Shown: in pieces, positions 43,301 to 51,785 of the stretch | Layout: each line of letters opens with the position of its first letter | Position numbering within the stretch: the first letter of the stretch is position 1 | Source: Nonomuraea sp. NBC_00507 | GTDB lineage: Bacteria > Actinomycetota > Actinomycetes > Streptosporangiales > Streptosporangiaceae | Direction: 5' to 3' | Length of the DNA: 64,000 bases | NCBI RefSeq assembly: GCF_036013525.1 | Contig: NZ_CP107853.1 | Span: 10,416,001-10,480,000, forward strand | Translations under genes and position numbers: made by a program | Notes under the pieces: model-generated | What the model saw: only the letters and a program-made list of their open reading frames with translations | The model's database searches: none | Told to the model about the DNA's origin: nothing

Positions 43301-44478
43301 ACTGCGAGAATGCACCCAAACTCGGCAACCCTGGATACCACGACTGCGACGCACGCGCTGAAGAGATCCTGAACGACCCCAAGGGGCCGCTCCACGATCC
43401 GGACGGCTTCGCCAAGGACAACATCGAGCACTGCAAGAGGCAGTTCGTCGGCAAAGCCCAGGACGCCTGCATGTCCATCGTCCTGAGCCCGATATTCTCC
43501 TTCGCGGCAAGGGAAATCGGTAACCGGGAGACTGACGCTCAACGCCTCGCCGAAGAGTACATAGCTCTGACCGGCATGGACCTGATCAACGCCGCCTCCC
43601 AGTACGGCTTGGTCGGCGATTGCAAGAACGCCCTCAAGGGCGGTGTCGCGGATGCGGCGCAGTCGGTCACGGACTGCCTCACTGGAGCCCTGGAACTGTC
43701 CGAAGATCCCGACTGGGACGAGTATGCGTCCCAGTGGAGGGGGACCTTCGTGGAGTCGCACGTCCCGGAGGAACTTCGGTTCGGCGAGTACAACTCGATC
43801 TGGGGAACGATGTACCTGCTCGCGCGCCAATCTGATCTATCCATCCTGTGGGCGACCCGCGAGACCGAGCTGGCAACGTCGATACTGCGCACTATTCCGA
43901 TCGGATGCATCCAGGAAGGCGGACACTGCCCGTTCGAGGACGCGGCGCGCCAGCTCAAGGACGTGAGCGAGACCATCAAACGGCTCAACAACCAGGGCTA
44001 CATCGTGGACGAGTCCGGACGGGTGCTCGATGCGAACGGCCTGCCGATCGCGACTCTGCCACCGGTCACCGATCTGGAGAAGTGGGCGAACTACACCGTC
44101 GAGAGCGGTCTGCACGACGACCTCGCGGCCCTCGAACAACGTCTCAGCCTGCTGTACACGCAGCAGTTCGGCCTGCCCATGGCGCCCCCGGCCTGGCACC
44201 TTGAGACGCAGCTCGCCTATCGCGTCGCCACGCGGGAAGTGGCGCTACGCGAGAACACGCTACGGCTTGTCATGAACAATCCGGGCGGTGTCTGTGACGC
44301 GGTGCCGATCGATGGCACCGGACCTGATCAGCGGCGCCAGGCCGTGGCAGGATGCATCCAAGCCGTCAAACTGCTGCTTCCGGCCGGCACGACCATGATC
44401 ATCCACTACCCGGACCCGGACAATCCGGCAGAGCTGCTTGAAGTCACCGTGCGTGGCGTCGGCCGCTGGCTGGACTGA
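40396..44478 (+). CDS. ALF-repeat secreted protein with C-terminal DddA/SCP1.201-like deaminase domain
   Basis: 1360 residues. A Sec-type signal ends near SPITEAKA. ALF repeats at about 60-230 (AANAVLRNGSRADLGKFIESGW) are followed by long Ala-rich coiled coil, a second ALF block (about 620-800), more coiled coil and a Cys-containing region, the layout of actinobacterial polymorphic toxins. The last 95 residues match the SCP1.201 deaminase family, which includes the double-stranded-DNA cytosine deaminase DddA: His1268-x-Glu1270 (HLE), MNNPGGVC with Cys1300, then AGC with Cys1320 and LLPAGTTMIIHYP. The usual short spacing between zinc cysteines is stretched to 19 residues. No immunity gene follows. 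Start ATG 40396 (TTG 40378 possible). Toxin function is inferred. Confidence 0.82.
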   Translation: MVEVNTIRALRGGRTAGAIGTVLSLLLAGSPITEAKAAADPPPAPVCERQVVLEAWVTGGVNVRPAAERALLGDRAAVCALLAELPRLVAQDDREQVGRIKSQGEPEVAAAANAALVSDDPSAVAKFLDGGWETAREIDLRASVNKMKAAGGPEVKAAANAVLRNGSRADLGKFIESGWRVPYRMDLRVVVNRAMSEGGPQVQAAANRALQDGSQEMLERFAQIDWGVAQARDNEAQTLNDLRASAAEATRRAAFETVSAVAQADRAKAEAAAAKSDAEEAQRLAALAGQESAEAKRQAQRAAEAADRAAAASRVAVQAARTAATAARAASGAAARAATAAARAHTKSDEAWAAATAAELDAAAVAKAEKHNRDMQRIGPEITALISPINQIIAVTEQAHAAVAAANSARANTEAAGRAAEAAGRYAGQASAEARNAFAAAARAKASADQARRATEETVRQADIAKDAAGKARDAATRAVTYAEQSASAAASAAQHAGGAVNAAELATQHANNAYRAAEDALQAAETAQIVYKAAREVDAERLQKELELELSFARHISQKAAEARLGEARGFDVPMGQYHTPQIDALIAEVANAPETEAASAALKAREVARYFATVPGTWTSSAAMTALGEDDDLMVIEFVKSGLASAEEQDDRTRLTGLMITGSAAMRAAAQDALDSGWSDVIEFLKDPDYPERPAEDREEVNGILSDARSTGHTHIEEAANIALRSNDPDALKKFLDKEHNTAYAIDVRAKVGAIAGDDSHGTEVRNGAQIALAGTTAMQVEFLEVERHRAAQRDYATATHNYIASSLMIETSQIAQQAVDFARTAQAAAAEARGAAEEAIGYANDAGKAAEEAKKFATDAVAHARDAAASAERAAEAVRTAAAATKQAQQSARSASLSARWARASAVSAAKDAASAYAAYDTAYAAQIAAGKSASEAARIAAEVFETYRLEAEGHLRELKRELKEHCENAPKLGNPGYHDCDARAEEILNDPKGPLHDPDGFAKDNIEHCKRQFVGKAQDACMSIVLSPIFSFAAREIGNRETDAQRLAEEYIALTGMDLINAASQYGLVGDCKNALKGGVADAAQSVTDCLTGALELSEDPDWDEYASQWRGTFVESHVPEELRFGEYNSIWGTMYLLARQSDLSILWATRETELATSILRTIPIGCIQEGGHCPFEDAARQLKDVSETIKRLNNQGYIVDESGRVLDANGLPIATLPPVTDLEKWANYTVESGLHDDLAALEQRLSLLYTQQFGLPMAPPAWHLETQLAYRVATREVALRENTLRLVMNNPGGVCDAVPIDGTGPDQRRQAVAGCIQAVKLLLPAGTTMIIHYPDPDNPAELLEVTVRGVGRWLD

Positions 44479-44563
44479 GCCTGCCAGACGCATGCGGATG
44501 GTTCCGTAGCGAACTGGCCGACTTGAGATATGCGCCGTCCCGGCGTCAACCGGTGTTCTCTCC

Positions 44564-44597
44564 GCTCACCAGGTAGCGTCCATCCTGCCTGGTGAGC
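44564..44597. terminator. Hairpin between convergent genes
   Basis: GCTCACCAGG (44564-44573) and CCTGGTGAGC (44588-44597) form a perfect 10-bp stem with a 14-nt loop, midway between the deaminase gene and the convergent NACHT gene. It could terminate both. The 169-bp gap contains no credible immunity gene. Confidence 0.5.
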
Positions 44598-44647
44598 GCT
44601 TGCCCATGGAGCGCCGGGCAGTGCCGAAGGCGATCAGCGCGCGCCAG

Positions 44648-47251
44648 CTAACGACCTTCAAGCGGCTGACCAGCTAGTTCGCTGGACAACCCCAGATAAC
44701 GACTGTCGCCCTCGGACGGGGTCAGGAAGTCCTGGAGTTCGCGGTGCCGGAATTGGTAGGTGGCGCCGCTGACGCGCAGCAGCCGTGCCTCGCAGGCCCA
44801 GTCGAGAAAGGTCCACAGCCGCAGCGGAAGCACCCCACGCGCGGCCGCGATGATCAAGCCGATCATGGTGCGGGACCAGGCGATCGCGCCAAAGGCGAGT
44901 CCGAACGTCACCCCGCCGACGACCGCGCACGCCAGCGACGTGAGGACGCCCTGATGCATGACGAACACGAGAAAGGCGGCGACGCCGCCGATGAGGCCGA
45001 AGGCCACGCCGATCAATGGGTTGCGGTGGAGGGCCTCTCGCGGATGGGCCAGCTCCGCGTCCTTGCTCCAGCCCCCCGTGGCGATCTTGAACACGATCCC
45101 GAGGGCGAAGGCCAGGGTGAAGGCCCCCATGACCTCCGCGGCCAGTGCGACCGGGCCGGCGCCGACGAGGCGCAGCGGCGGCAGCCCGGTGAGGGCGCCG
45201 CACAGCCCGAACCCCAGCAGGGTGACCGGCTCGGCGCGGACCGCCTCGGATACGGTCATGCGCTCGGCTCCCCTCCGCGCGGCGGCGGTCAAGCCGATGA
45301 CCGCTCCGAACACCGAGCCCCCGGCCGCCCCCGCGGCGATGGCGAAACCAGGACCGAAGACCCCGCCTCCGGTCAGCACGAGTCCGGCCAGGCCGCAGAG
45401 CACGCCGATCGGGCTGCCCGCCAGAGCGCCGAGCAGACCCCCGATCACGCGCCGCCTGCGAGGGACGTTGGTCCGCCCGCCGGCGGCGGCCGGCCACGGC
45501 GACAGCGACAGGCCGGTGGCGATGGCCACCCAGCTCCCCATGAGCGCCAGGGTGAGCCCCTCGCCCAGGTCGAGCGAGTCGCGCAGGTCACCGGGGCGAT
45601 CGGCCGCCGACCCCGCCCAGAACGCCAGCATGGCGATGACGGCGAAGATCGCACAGCACAGACCGTGCAACGCCCGGACCCGGCGCCGGCCACCGATCGG
45701 CCACAGCAGGTGCGGGACGATGTCGATCGGTGTCAGACCGGGCGGCGGCCGATCCGTCTCGGCGGTGTGGGCAGCCTGCCACCGCAGGTGGGAGGCCAGG
45801 TTCTCCAGCCAGGATCGCACCTGTTCGGGACGGTACGGAGCGCCGTGGGCGGTGCGTGGGGTGAGTTCGGTCGCCGCCGGGACGTACGCGTCGAGCAGCC
45901 TGCGGGCGATCCGCGCCGCCGCCACTCGAGGGTCGGGGTCCGGGTCGGCGTCGAGCAGCTCGGCCGGGTCGGCGCCGGACTCCACGGCGGTCACGGTCAG
46001 CAGCAACCGCCAGGGGGTGGCCAGGGCGGTGTGGACGGCCGTCCCCGACGGTCCGGACAGTGCCGCGTGGATGCCGTCGCGGTGGGTGTCGCAGGAATGG
46101 CCGTCCGGCCAGCGGGTGCGCAGGTACGCATTGATCTGTTCGATGGTCAGGTCATGCAGATGGATCCGGGTGGCGTTGTCGAGCCCGCTGCGTGCTTCGG
46201 CCAGCTCGGTGTAGCGGCCGGCTCGGCAGGTCACGACGACCGCCCCCGGCCGCCGTCCGGAAAGGTCGCTGTACCGGTTGAGCTCGGTCAGCAGGCCGAT
46301 CGCCCGGCGAGGCGTCCCCATGGACGGCTCGGGGTCCAGTTCGTCCAGACCGTCCAGCACCGGCAGCACCTGGCGGTCCCGCACCAGCCGATCCGCGTCC
46401 TTGGCCGCGAGCCCGAAGTCCTGCACCAGCTGTTCGGCCAGCCATGGTTCGAACGGGCTTCCCAGGGTCCATCGTGCGGCGTTCAGGCGTACCGGCACCA
46501 TCTGCCGGTGACCGGGTCGTCCGCCGGTGGTCAGCAAGGGCTCCAGCAGCTGCAGCACCAGTTCGATGGCGAGCACCGTCTTGCCCGCTCCTGACTCGCC
46601 CACGACCAGCAGGCGCTGCGGGTGCAGACCGCCGAAGAACTCGCCGATCGCGTGCAGGTCGGCACCGGTGCCGACGTCGTGGCGGATCAGGTCCGCGTGC
46701 GGCCCGAAGGAGACCGGCGCGATGCTGTAGCCTCCGAGCAGCCCTTTGCGCGCCCTGTCCTCTTCCCGGGCCACCCGACGCGCCAGGAGATCAACGGCCG
46801 GGTCCGGCCCGAGAGGACCGGTGGTTTCCGCGATCCCGGCCGCGACCGCCGGCGGCTCCGGCCCGACCGCCGAGGACGTTCGCCGCTCGCCGCCGGATGG
46901 TGTACGGGTGTCCGGCTCGGCCAAGGCGGTCCTGGCCGCGCGCCAGCGTTCGAGTTCGCCGGGAATCAGCTCGGCTGGATAGTCGCGGTAACGGAGGCAG
47001 GCGGTGACGAAGGCCTTCACGAAATCCCACCGCGGCAGCCTGTCGGTCTGCCGGAGAACGTGTGAGGTCGTGCTCTTGGGCAACGCGTCGATCGTGACTC
47101 CGTCCGAGGTCACCGTCTGGCCGCCGAGAGACCGCAGCCTGCTCAGGGACGGCTCGCCCGCCCACTGTTTGAGACGGACCAGCGACCGGACGAAGTCCGC
47201 GGCGCTTCCGGCCTCGGTGGGATCGGGCGGGCAGGGGTGGTCTGCGGTCAT
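44648..47251 (-). CDS. NACHT-type STAND NTPase with helix-turn-helix N-terminus and membrane C-terminus
   Basis: 867 residues. The N-terminus (PSLSRLRSLGG, then LPKSTTSHVLRQTDRLPRWDFVKAFVTACL, about 35-85) is the helix-turn-helix-like segment common in actinobacterial NACHT proteins. The NTPase has Walker A GESGAGKT (218-225), Walker B QVLPVLDGLDEL (about 295) and sensor TCRAGRY. From about 540 to 800 come eight or so hydrophobic glycine-rich segments. A winged-helix-like end YQFRHRELQDFL follows. This suggests a switch that oligomerises at the membrane on ligand or stress sensing, possibly forming pores. ATG 47251 overlaps the stop of the small middle gene (ATGA). Third gene of the STAND trio. 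Confidence 0.85.
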   Translation of the reverse strand: MTADHPCPPDPTEAGSAADFVRSLVRLKQWAGEPSLSRLRSLGGQTVTSDGVTIDALPKSTTSHVLRQTDRLPRWDFVKAFVTACLRYRDYPAELIPGELERWRAARTALAEPDTRTPSGGERRTSSAVGPEPPAVAAGIAETTGPLGPDPAVDLLARRVAREEDRARKGLLGGYSIAPVSFGPHADLIRHDVGTGADLHAIGEFFGGLHPQRLLVVGESGAGKTVLAIELVLQLLEPLLTTGGRPGHRQMVPVRLNAARWTLGSPFEPWLAEQLVQDFGLAAKDADRLVRDRQVLPVLDGLDELDPEPSMGTPRRAIGLLTELNRYSDLSGRRPGAVVVTCRAGRYTELAEARSGLDNATRIHLHDLTIEQINAYLRTRWPDGHSCDTHRDGIHAALSGPSGTAVHTALATPWRLLLTVTAVESGADPAELLDADPDPDPRVAAARIARRLLDAYVPAATELTPRTAHGAPYRPEQVRSWLENLASHLRWQAAHTAETDRPPPGLTPIDIVPHLLWPIGGRRRVRALHGLCCAIFAVIAMLAFWAGSAADRPGDLRDSLDLGEGLTLALMGSWVAIATGLSLSPWPAAAGGRTNVPRRRRVIGGLLGALAGSPIGVLCGLAGLVLTGGGVFGPGFAIAAGAAGGSVFGAVIGLTAAARRGAERMTVSEAVRAEPVTLLGFGLCGALTGLPPLRLVGAGPVALAAEVMGAFTLAFALGIVFKIATGGWSKDAELAHPREALHRNPLIGVAFGLIGGVAAFLVFVMHQGVLTSLACAVVGGVTFGLAFGAIAWSRTMIGLIIAAARGVLPLRLWTFLDWACEARLLRVSGATYQFRHRELQDFLTPSEGDSRYLGLSSELAGQPLEGR

Positions 47252-47934
47252 CCGCGCCCCGTCCTCACCAGCGACCATTCGAACCTCGCCGCGCCGCGTC
47301 GCGGCCACCGGCCATCCACGCAGGTCCCCGCCAGGGTCTGAACATGACGACACTCCATCAGGAAGTTGCGCGCCTCGTCGGACTCCACCAGGTCCCGCCC
47401 GACCGCGATGGGAACGAATCCGTGCCGCGGAATGTAGACCCATCGGCCGCGGTCCCAGTCGTAAGGGTCGAACCAGTGGTGGCGTACCGTGCCGGACACC
47501 CGTACCTCCGCTCCGGTCCTGGTCAGGACGAACGAGCCCTGTGAGCGCAGCAGGCTCATCCTGCTGACGTAGAAGAGCTCCGTACCGATGAACGCGTTGA
47601 TCCGCGCGTCCCAGTGATCGTGCAACCAGGTGGAGGCGCCGTCGCCCAACCGCCCGGCCTCCCGCGCGAGCTGCCGTTCGAACCGGCGCTGGTTCTTGCG
47701 CTCGGCCTTCTTGATCACTCTGAACGAGCGCAGCCAGCGCAGTGACATCGTCCTGGAGGCGCCGGCGCCGTCCATGAAGTGTTCCAGGAAATCGGAGGCC
47801 ATCGGGTGGAGCTGGCGGCCGCCCTCCACGATCGAGCGGAACAACTCGACCAGTTCCGGGACGGGCCTGCCCGTCCGCCGCCGCAGACCTCGCAGGAACA
47901 TGCTCGCCTTCTCCATGATGGGGTCCAGGGTCAC
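47248..47934 (-). CDS. Unknown 228-residue protein, middle gene of the STAND trio
   Basis: No family recognised with confidence. The N-terminal half is basic and helical (RSFRVIKKAERKNQRRFERQLARE, about 70-95). The C-terminal half is beta-rich with WFDPYDWDRGRWVYIP (about 152-167), a pattern seen at the ends of various actinobacterial effector-like proteins, and a terminal cysteine pair (MECRH, GTCVDG). No signal peptide or membrane helix. GTG 47934 overlaps the WD40-STAND stop (GTGA), and its own stop overlaps the NACHT ATG, so all three proteins should be made together. It could be an effector, adaptor or ligand of the two NTPases. Confidence 0.75.
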   Translation of the reverse strand: MTLDPIMEKASMFLRGLRRRTGRPVPELVELFRSIVEGGRQLHPMASDFLEHFMDGAGASRTMSLRWLRSFRVIKKAERKNQRRFERQLAREAGRLGDGASTWLHDHWDARINAFIGTELFYVSRMSLLRSQGSFVLTRTGAEVRVSGTVRHHWFDPYDWDRGRWVYIPRHGFVPIAVGRDLVESDEARNFLMECRHVQTLAGTCVDGRWPRRGAARFEWSLVRTGRG

Positions 47935-50900
47935 GGACACGTCTGGCGGTACTTCTCCTGCGGCACGAGATTCTCCCATTCCTCGCGGGTGAGAGACCGG
48001 CCCGCGTTGGCGCACGCCGCGGCGACCAGGTCGGGGGGCCTGCGGACGTTCCACAGCCGCGCGCTGTTGTCGCCCGCGACCGTGGCGACGATGGTCCCGT
48101 CCCGAGCGTAGGCGAGCGCGGTCACACCGCTCTTGTGCCCGACCATCGGGGCGCCGAGCCGCCGGTAGGTCCGCAGATCCCACAGCTGCACATCCCCGCC
48201 GGTCAAGCCGGTGGCGAGAACCTGACCGTCCGCGCTGAACGCGAGGCTGTACGTTACGTGGTCCTCGACGATCAGACCGACGCCGACCGAGTGGCGGCCG
48301 GGCACGTCCCAGAACCGGACGCTGTTGTCGGAGGCCGTGAGGGCCAGCCTGCCGCCATCGGGACTGAACGCCAGGGCGTTGACGAACCCGCCAGCGCCCT
48401 TGAACGGCGGGCCCGGGATCTCGCGGCCGGTTGTCACCTCGAAGAGCCGTGTCCGGTTGTCCCAGCCCGTGGTCGCCACCATCGCCCCGTCGGGGCTGAT
48501 CGCCATCCCCGTGATGATGTCGGTGTGGCCGGGTACGCGGATGCGCGTCCCGGTCTCGCGGCGGCGCGCGATGTCCCAGAACACGATGGCGTCGTCCTCG
48601 TTCACGGCGGCGAACCTGCCGTCGGGACTGATCCTGGCCACACCCTTGAGCGCCGGGTCATGGGCTATCTCGCGGCGCCCCGCGACGTCCCAGAGGCGCA
48701 GGCCGTCCGCGTGGGACGTCAGGAGCATCCGCCCGTCGGGGGTGAATTCGACGTGGTACACCGCGCGGCGCGTGCCCTTGGGACTGAGTGGCGGGCCGAG
48801 GGGACGCTGGGTGGCCACGTCCCACAGCTGGATCGCGGGGTTCTTGTCGTCGGGCACACCGGCGGCCAGGATTCGTCCGTCAGGGCTCAGCGCGACGGAC
48901 GACATCGCGGGCATGGGGGTCCCGAGCTGCTGGAAAACCTGCGGGTCGGCCAGCCGTACGTCGCCGTCGTCGCTGGCGGCGGCCAGCAGCTTTCCGTCCG
49001 GGCTGAACGCCACGCCGTTGACACTGCTGAAATTGTCGGCGAGCACGAACACCTGTTGCCGGCTGACCGTGTCCCACACGACGGTGCGACCGCTGTCTCC
49101 GCCGGTGACGATCCGTGTGCCGTCGGGGCTGAAGGCGATCGACTCGTAACCGGCGGTGCGGTCCTTGAGCCTGCCTGTCTCCTTATGCGTGGCCATGTCC
49201 CAGAGGCGCCCCGTCCGGTCCCAGCCCACGGTCGCGAGGGTGGTGCCGTCCGGGCTGATGGCGAGATCGGTGACGGATTCGGTGTGTCCTGCGAAGGGGG
49301 CGCCGAGCCGGCGGGAGGTGGCGGTGTCCCATAGTCGTACGGTGTTGTCCCCGCCGGCGGTTGCCAGGATCTTCCCATCCCGGCTGAACGTCACCCTGGT
49401 GACGGAGGTCTCGTCGCGCGACTTGTCACCGGGGTGGCGTATGGGAGTGCCGTGCGGGCGGCGCGTGGTCGCGTCCCACTGCCGGACGACGCCCTTGCTG
49501 TCTCCGGTCACGATGGTCTTCCCATCCGGGTTGTACGCGAACGCCCTCACGACCGACTCCTGGTCCAGCGGGGCGCCCACCTCGCGGTGGGTGGCCACGT
49601 CGTAGAACCGGACGGTGCTGAGACACGCCGTGGCCAGCGTACGGCCATCGGGGCTGAAGGCCAGCTTGGTGCCGCTCAAGCAGCTGTACTTCGGCCGGGT
49701 GATCGGGGCGCCGAGCTGCCGTCGCGATGCCGTGTCCCAGAGCCGTACGGTCTCGTCGTCGCTTCCTGTCGCGATGATCGAACCGTCAGGGCTGAACACC
49801 AGGCCCGTGACGCCTCGCGTGTGCCCGGTGAGGATCCCGCGGCCGGTGCGGGTGGCCGCGGACAGCACGCGGTTGCGGGCCTCGTCGGTGTCAGCGATTC
49901 GCCACGCCGCCACAGCCAGCATCGACGACAGGGCGGAGTCGCCGGTGACCTCGCTCTGCGCCGCCAACTGGCGGGAGCTCGCCACGCTGCGTTGCCGATC
50001 AGCCTCGTTCGCCGCATCGACGGCGTTGCGCGCCGCGTTGACGGCGGCGCCGGCCGCGACGAGGGCGAGAGCCGACAGCGCCCCGAGCCCTGCGATGACG
50101 AGACGCCGACGGCGGCCCGCCCGCCGTGCCGCCTCGGTCGACGCCGCGAGGAATCTCTCCACGGTCGGACCGGGCGGCGGGAAGCTGTCGGGGTCGCGGT
50201 CCCAGCGGGGCCGGCTGTCATCGACCGCCAGCAGACGGGCGCCCCGGTAGAGGAAGGCGGGGTCGCGGTGGTTCTCGGCCCACTGGGCGGCGTCCGCGGC
50301 GAGCTGGTCGTACACCGCCTGTGCGGTCATGTCCGGTTCGAGCCACTGCCGCAGGGTGGGCCAGGCGGTCAGCAGGGCGTCGTGGGCGATCTCGACGCTG
50401 TCCTCGTGCAGCGTGAGAAGGCGCCGGTCGGCGAACGCCGAAAGCAGCTCCTCGACCTGGGCACGCCGCTCCGCCGACTGCGCGGCCGCGGCCGCGTGGA
50501 CCTCGGCCGGCGTCACCCGGCGCCGCCCCAGCCGCCCGCCCGCGGTGATCAGCGTCATCCGCCGGAAGATCCGGAGCGCGGCCTTGCTGTCCTCCGGCGA
50601 CAGCCGTCCGAGGACCTCGTCGGCCGTGCGCCGCACGGAGTCGCGGACCCGGCCGGATTCCTCATAGCCCCGGAGGGTCAGCCGGCCGTCCTCACGTCTC
50701 TCCCAGGTGTTGCGCAGCGCCTGCGAAAGCAGCGGCAGGGCCCCGGCCTCGTAGCGATCACCGGCGGCCTGGTCGACGCGTAGTTCGCCCAGGATGGTCT
50801 CCACCAGACCGGGCTCGATCTCCAGGCCCACCGCGGCCGCGGGGCCGGTGATGGCCAGCCGGAGGTCCGACTCCGTCATCGGCTCGACGATGACCTGGCC

Positions 50901-51590
50901 GTCCTGGATGGCCTCGGCGAACTGCGGGTAGGCCGCGCAGCGGTCCCAGTAGTCCGCACGTACACCGATGATCACTCCGGCGCCGGACGGGCCTTCGGTC
51001 AGCGCGTGCAGAGCCCTCACGAACGATTGGCGCTCCCGCTCGTCGGTCACCAGAGTGAACAGTTCCTCGAACTGATCGACGACCAGGACGAGACGGCGGT
51101 CCGGTGAGAAAGCCTCTGACACCATCTGCTTCGGATCGTCCCGCAGTTGCTCGTGCACCGTTTCGACGTGCCCGCCGAACGCCGCCATCCAGCCTTCGGC
51201 AAGTGCCTGTAACGGCCTCGAGGTCGGCGTGATGAGCAGGCGCGGCCAACGCTGCGATCCGGCGAGCGGCAGCAAGCCCTTGGTCAGCGCCGGCATCAGC
51301 CCCGCCCGTAACAGCGACGACTTGCCCACACCCGAGGCGCCCGAGACCAGCAGGATGGACCCGTGCTCGTCCAGGCGCGGGCCCAGGCGCTCGAGCAGAC
51401 CGTGCGTCGCCCGCGCGCGTCCGAAGTAGAACTCGCTCTTCTCGGTCTCGAACGGTGCGAGGCCTTGGTAGGGGCACACGTCGTCCGAATGGTCGGACGG
51501 CAGCGGGACACCGCCACTCCGGGGCGGCCGGAGACCGGTCGGCGCCTGTGCCCGCGGCGGTCGGTGGCCGCCCCCGTCACCCTCACCCAT
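47931..51590 (-). CDS. nSTAND1-type NTPase with membrane helix and 14 WD40 repeats
   Basis: 1219 residues. The opening CPYQGLAPFETEKSEFYFGR is the conserved start of the nSTAND1 class. Walker A SGASGVGKSS (about 83-91) and Walker B LVLVVDQFEEL (about 170) follow, then a winged-helix region. A single hydrophobic helix (LVIAGLGALSALALVAAGAAV, about 505-525) leads to a short coiled coil. About 14 WD40 repeats (about 590-1195; FSPDGxxxATGxxDxTVRLWD) could make two seven-bladed propellers sensing a partner. ATG 51590 is my choice, although its SD is poor; TTG 51677 would add 29 residues. First gene of the trio, divergent from the NB-ARC regulator remnant. Confidence 0.88.
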   Translation of the reverse strand: MGEGDGGGHRPPRAQAPTGLRPPRSGGVPLPSDHSDDVCPYQGLAPFETEKSEFYFGRARATHGLLERLGPRLDEHGSILLVSGASGVGKSSLLRAGLMPALTKGLLPLAGSQRWPRLLITPTSRPLQALAEGWMAAFGGHVETVHEQLRDDPKQMVSEAFSPDRRLVLVVDQFEELFTLVTDERERQSFVRALHALTEGPSGAGVIIGVRADYWDRCAAYPQFAEAIQDGQVIVEPMTESDLRLAITGPAAAVGLEIEPGLVETILGELRVDQAAGDRYEAGALPLLSQALRNTWERREDGRLTLRGYEESGRVRDSVRRTADEVLGRLSPEDSKAALRIFRRMTLITAGGRLGRRRVTPAEVHAAAAAQSAERRAQVEELLSAFADRRLLTLHEDSVEIAHDALLTAWPTLRQWLEPDMTAQAVYDQLAADAAQWAENHRDPAFLYRGARLLAVDDSRPRWDRDPDSFPPPGPTVERFLAASTEAARRAGRRRRLVIAGLGALSALALVAAGAAVNAARNAVDAANEADRQRSVASSRQLAAQSEVTGDSALSSMLAVAAWRIADTDEARNRVLSAATRTGRGILTGHTRGVTGLVFSPDGSIIATGSDDETVRLWDTASRRQLGAPITRPKYSCLSGTKLAFSPDGRTLATACLSTVRFYDVATHREVGAPLDQESVVRAFAYNPDGKTIVTGDSKGVVRQWDATTRRPHGTPIRHPGDKSRDETSVTRVTFSRDGKILATAGGDNTVRLWDTATSRRLGAPFAGHTESVTDLAISPDGTTLATVGWDRTGRLWDMATHKETGRLKDRTAGYESIAFSPDGTRIVTGGDSGRTVVWDTVSRQQVFVLADNFSSVNGVAFSPDGKLLAAASDDGDVRLADPQVFQQLGTPMPAMSSVALSPDGRILAAGVPDDKNPAIQLWDVATQRPLGPPLSPKGTRRAVYHVEFTPDGRMLLTSHADGLRLWDVAGRREIAHDPALKGVARISPDGRFAAVNEDDAIVFWDIARRRETGTRIRVPGHTDIITGMAISPDGAMVATTGWDNRTRLFEVTTGREIPGPPFKGAGGFVNALAFSPDGGRLALTASDNSVRFWDVPGRHSVGVGLIVEDHVTYSLAFSADGQVLATGLTGGDVQLWDLRTYRRLGAPMVGHKSGVTALAYARDGTIVATVAGDNSARLWNVRRPPDLVAAACANAGRSLTREEWENLVPQEKYRQTCP

Positions 51591-51785
51591 GGCCTCATTC
51601 TGGCCAATCGCGGCGAGGCCGATCAATCGAGATACCCGCGAATCGCGATCATGCGGCCCCACCTTCAGTGCGTCCAATTCCGTTCGCTTTCGTCCGACCG
51701 TGGTCTGAACAGCCGGGACGCGCCTTTGATGGACCTGCGGATCTCAGCGGCCAGGGGGCGACGAGACGGGGGGTGTCGACCGACC

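Noticed and set aside
40423..43830. 1135-codon minus-strand open frame opposite the ALF-repeat gene
   Set aside because: Antisense shadow: Arg/Gly/Leu-rich and without domains. The plus-strand frame has a signal peptide, ALF repeats and a deaminase tip.
44479..44647. Possible small immunity gene after the deaminase tip
   Set aside because: No frame with a start, ribosome-binding site and plausible protein sequence in the 169-bp gap.
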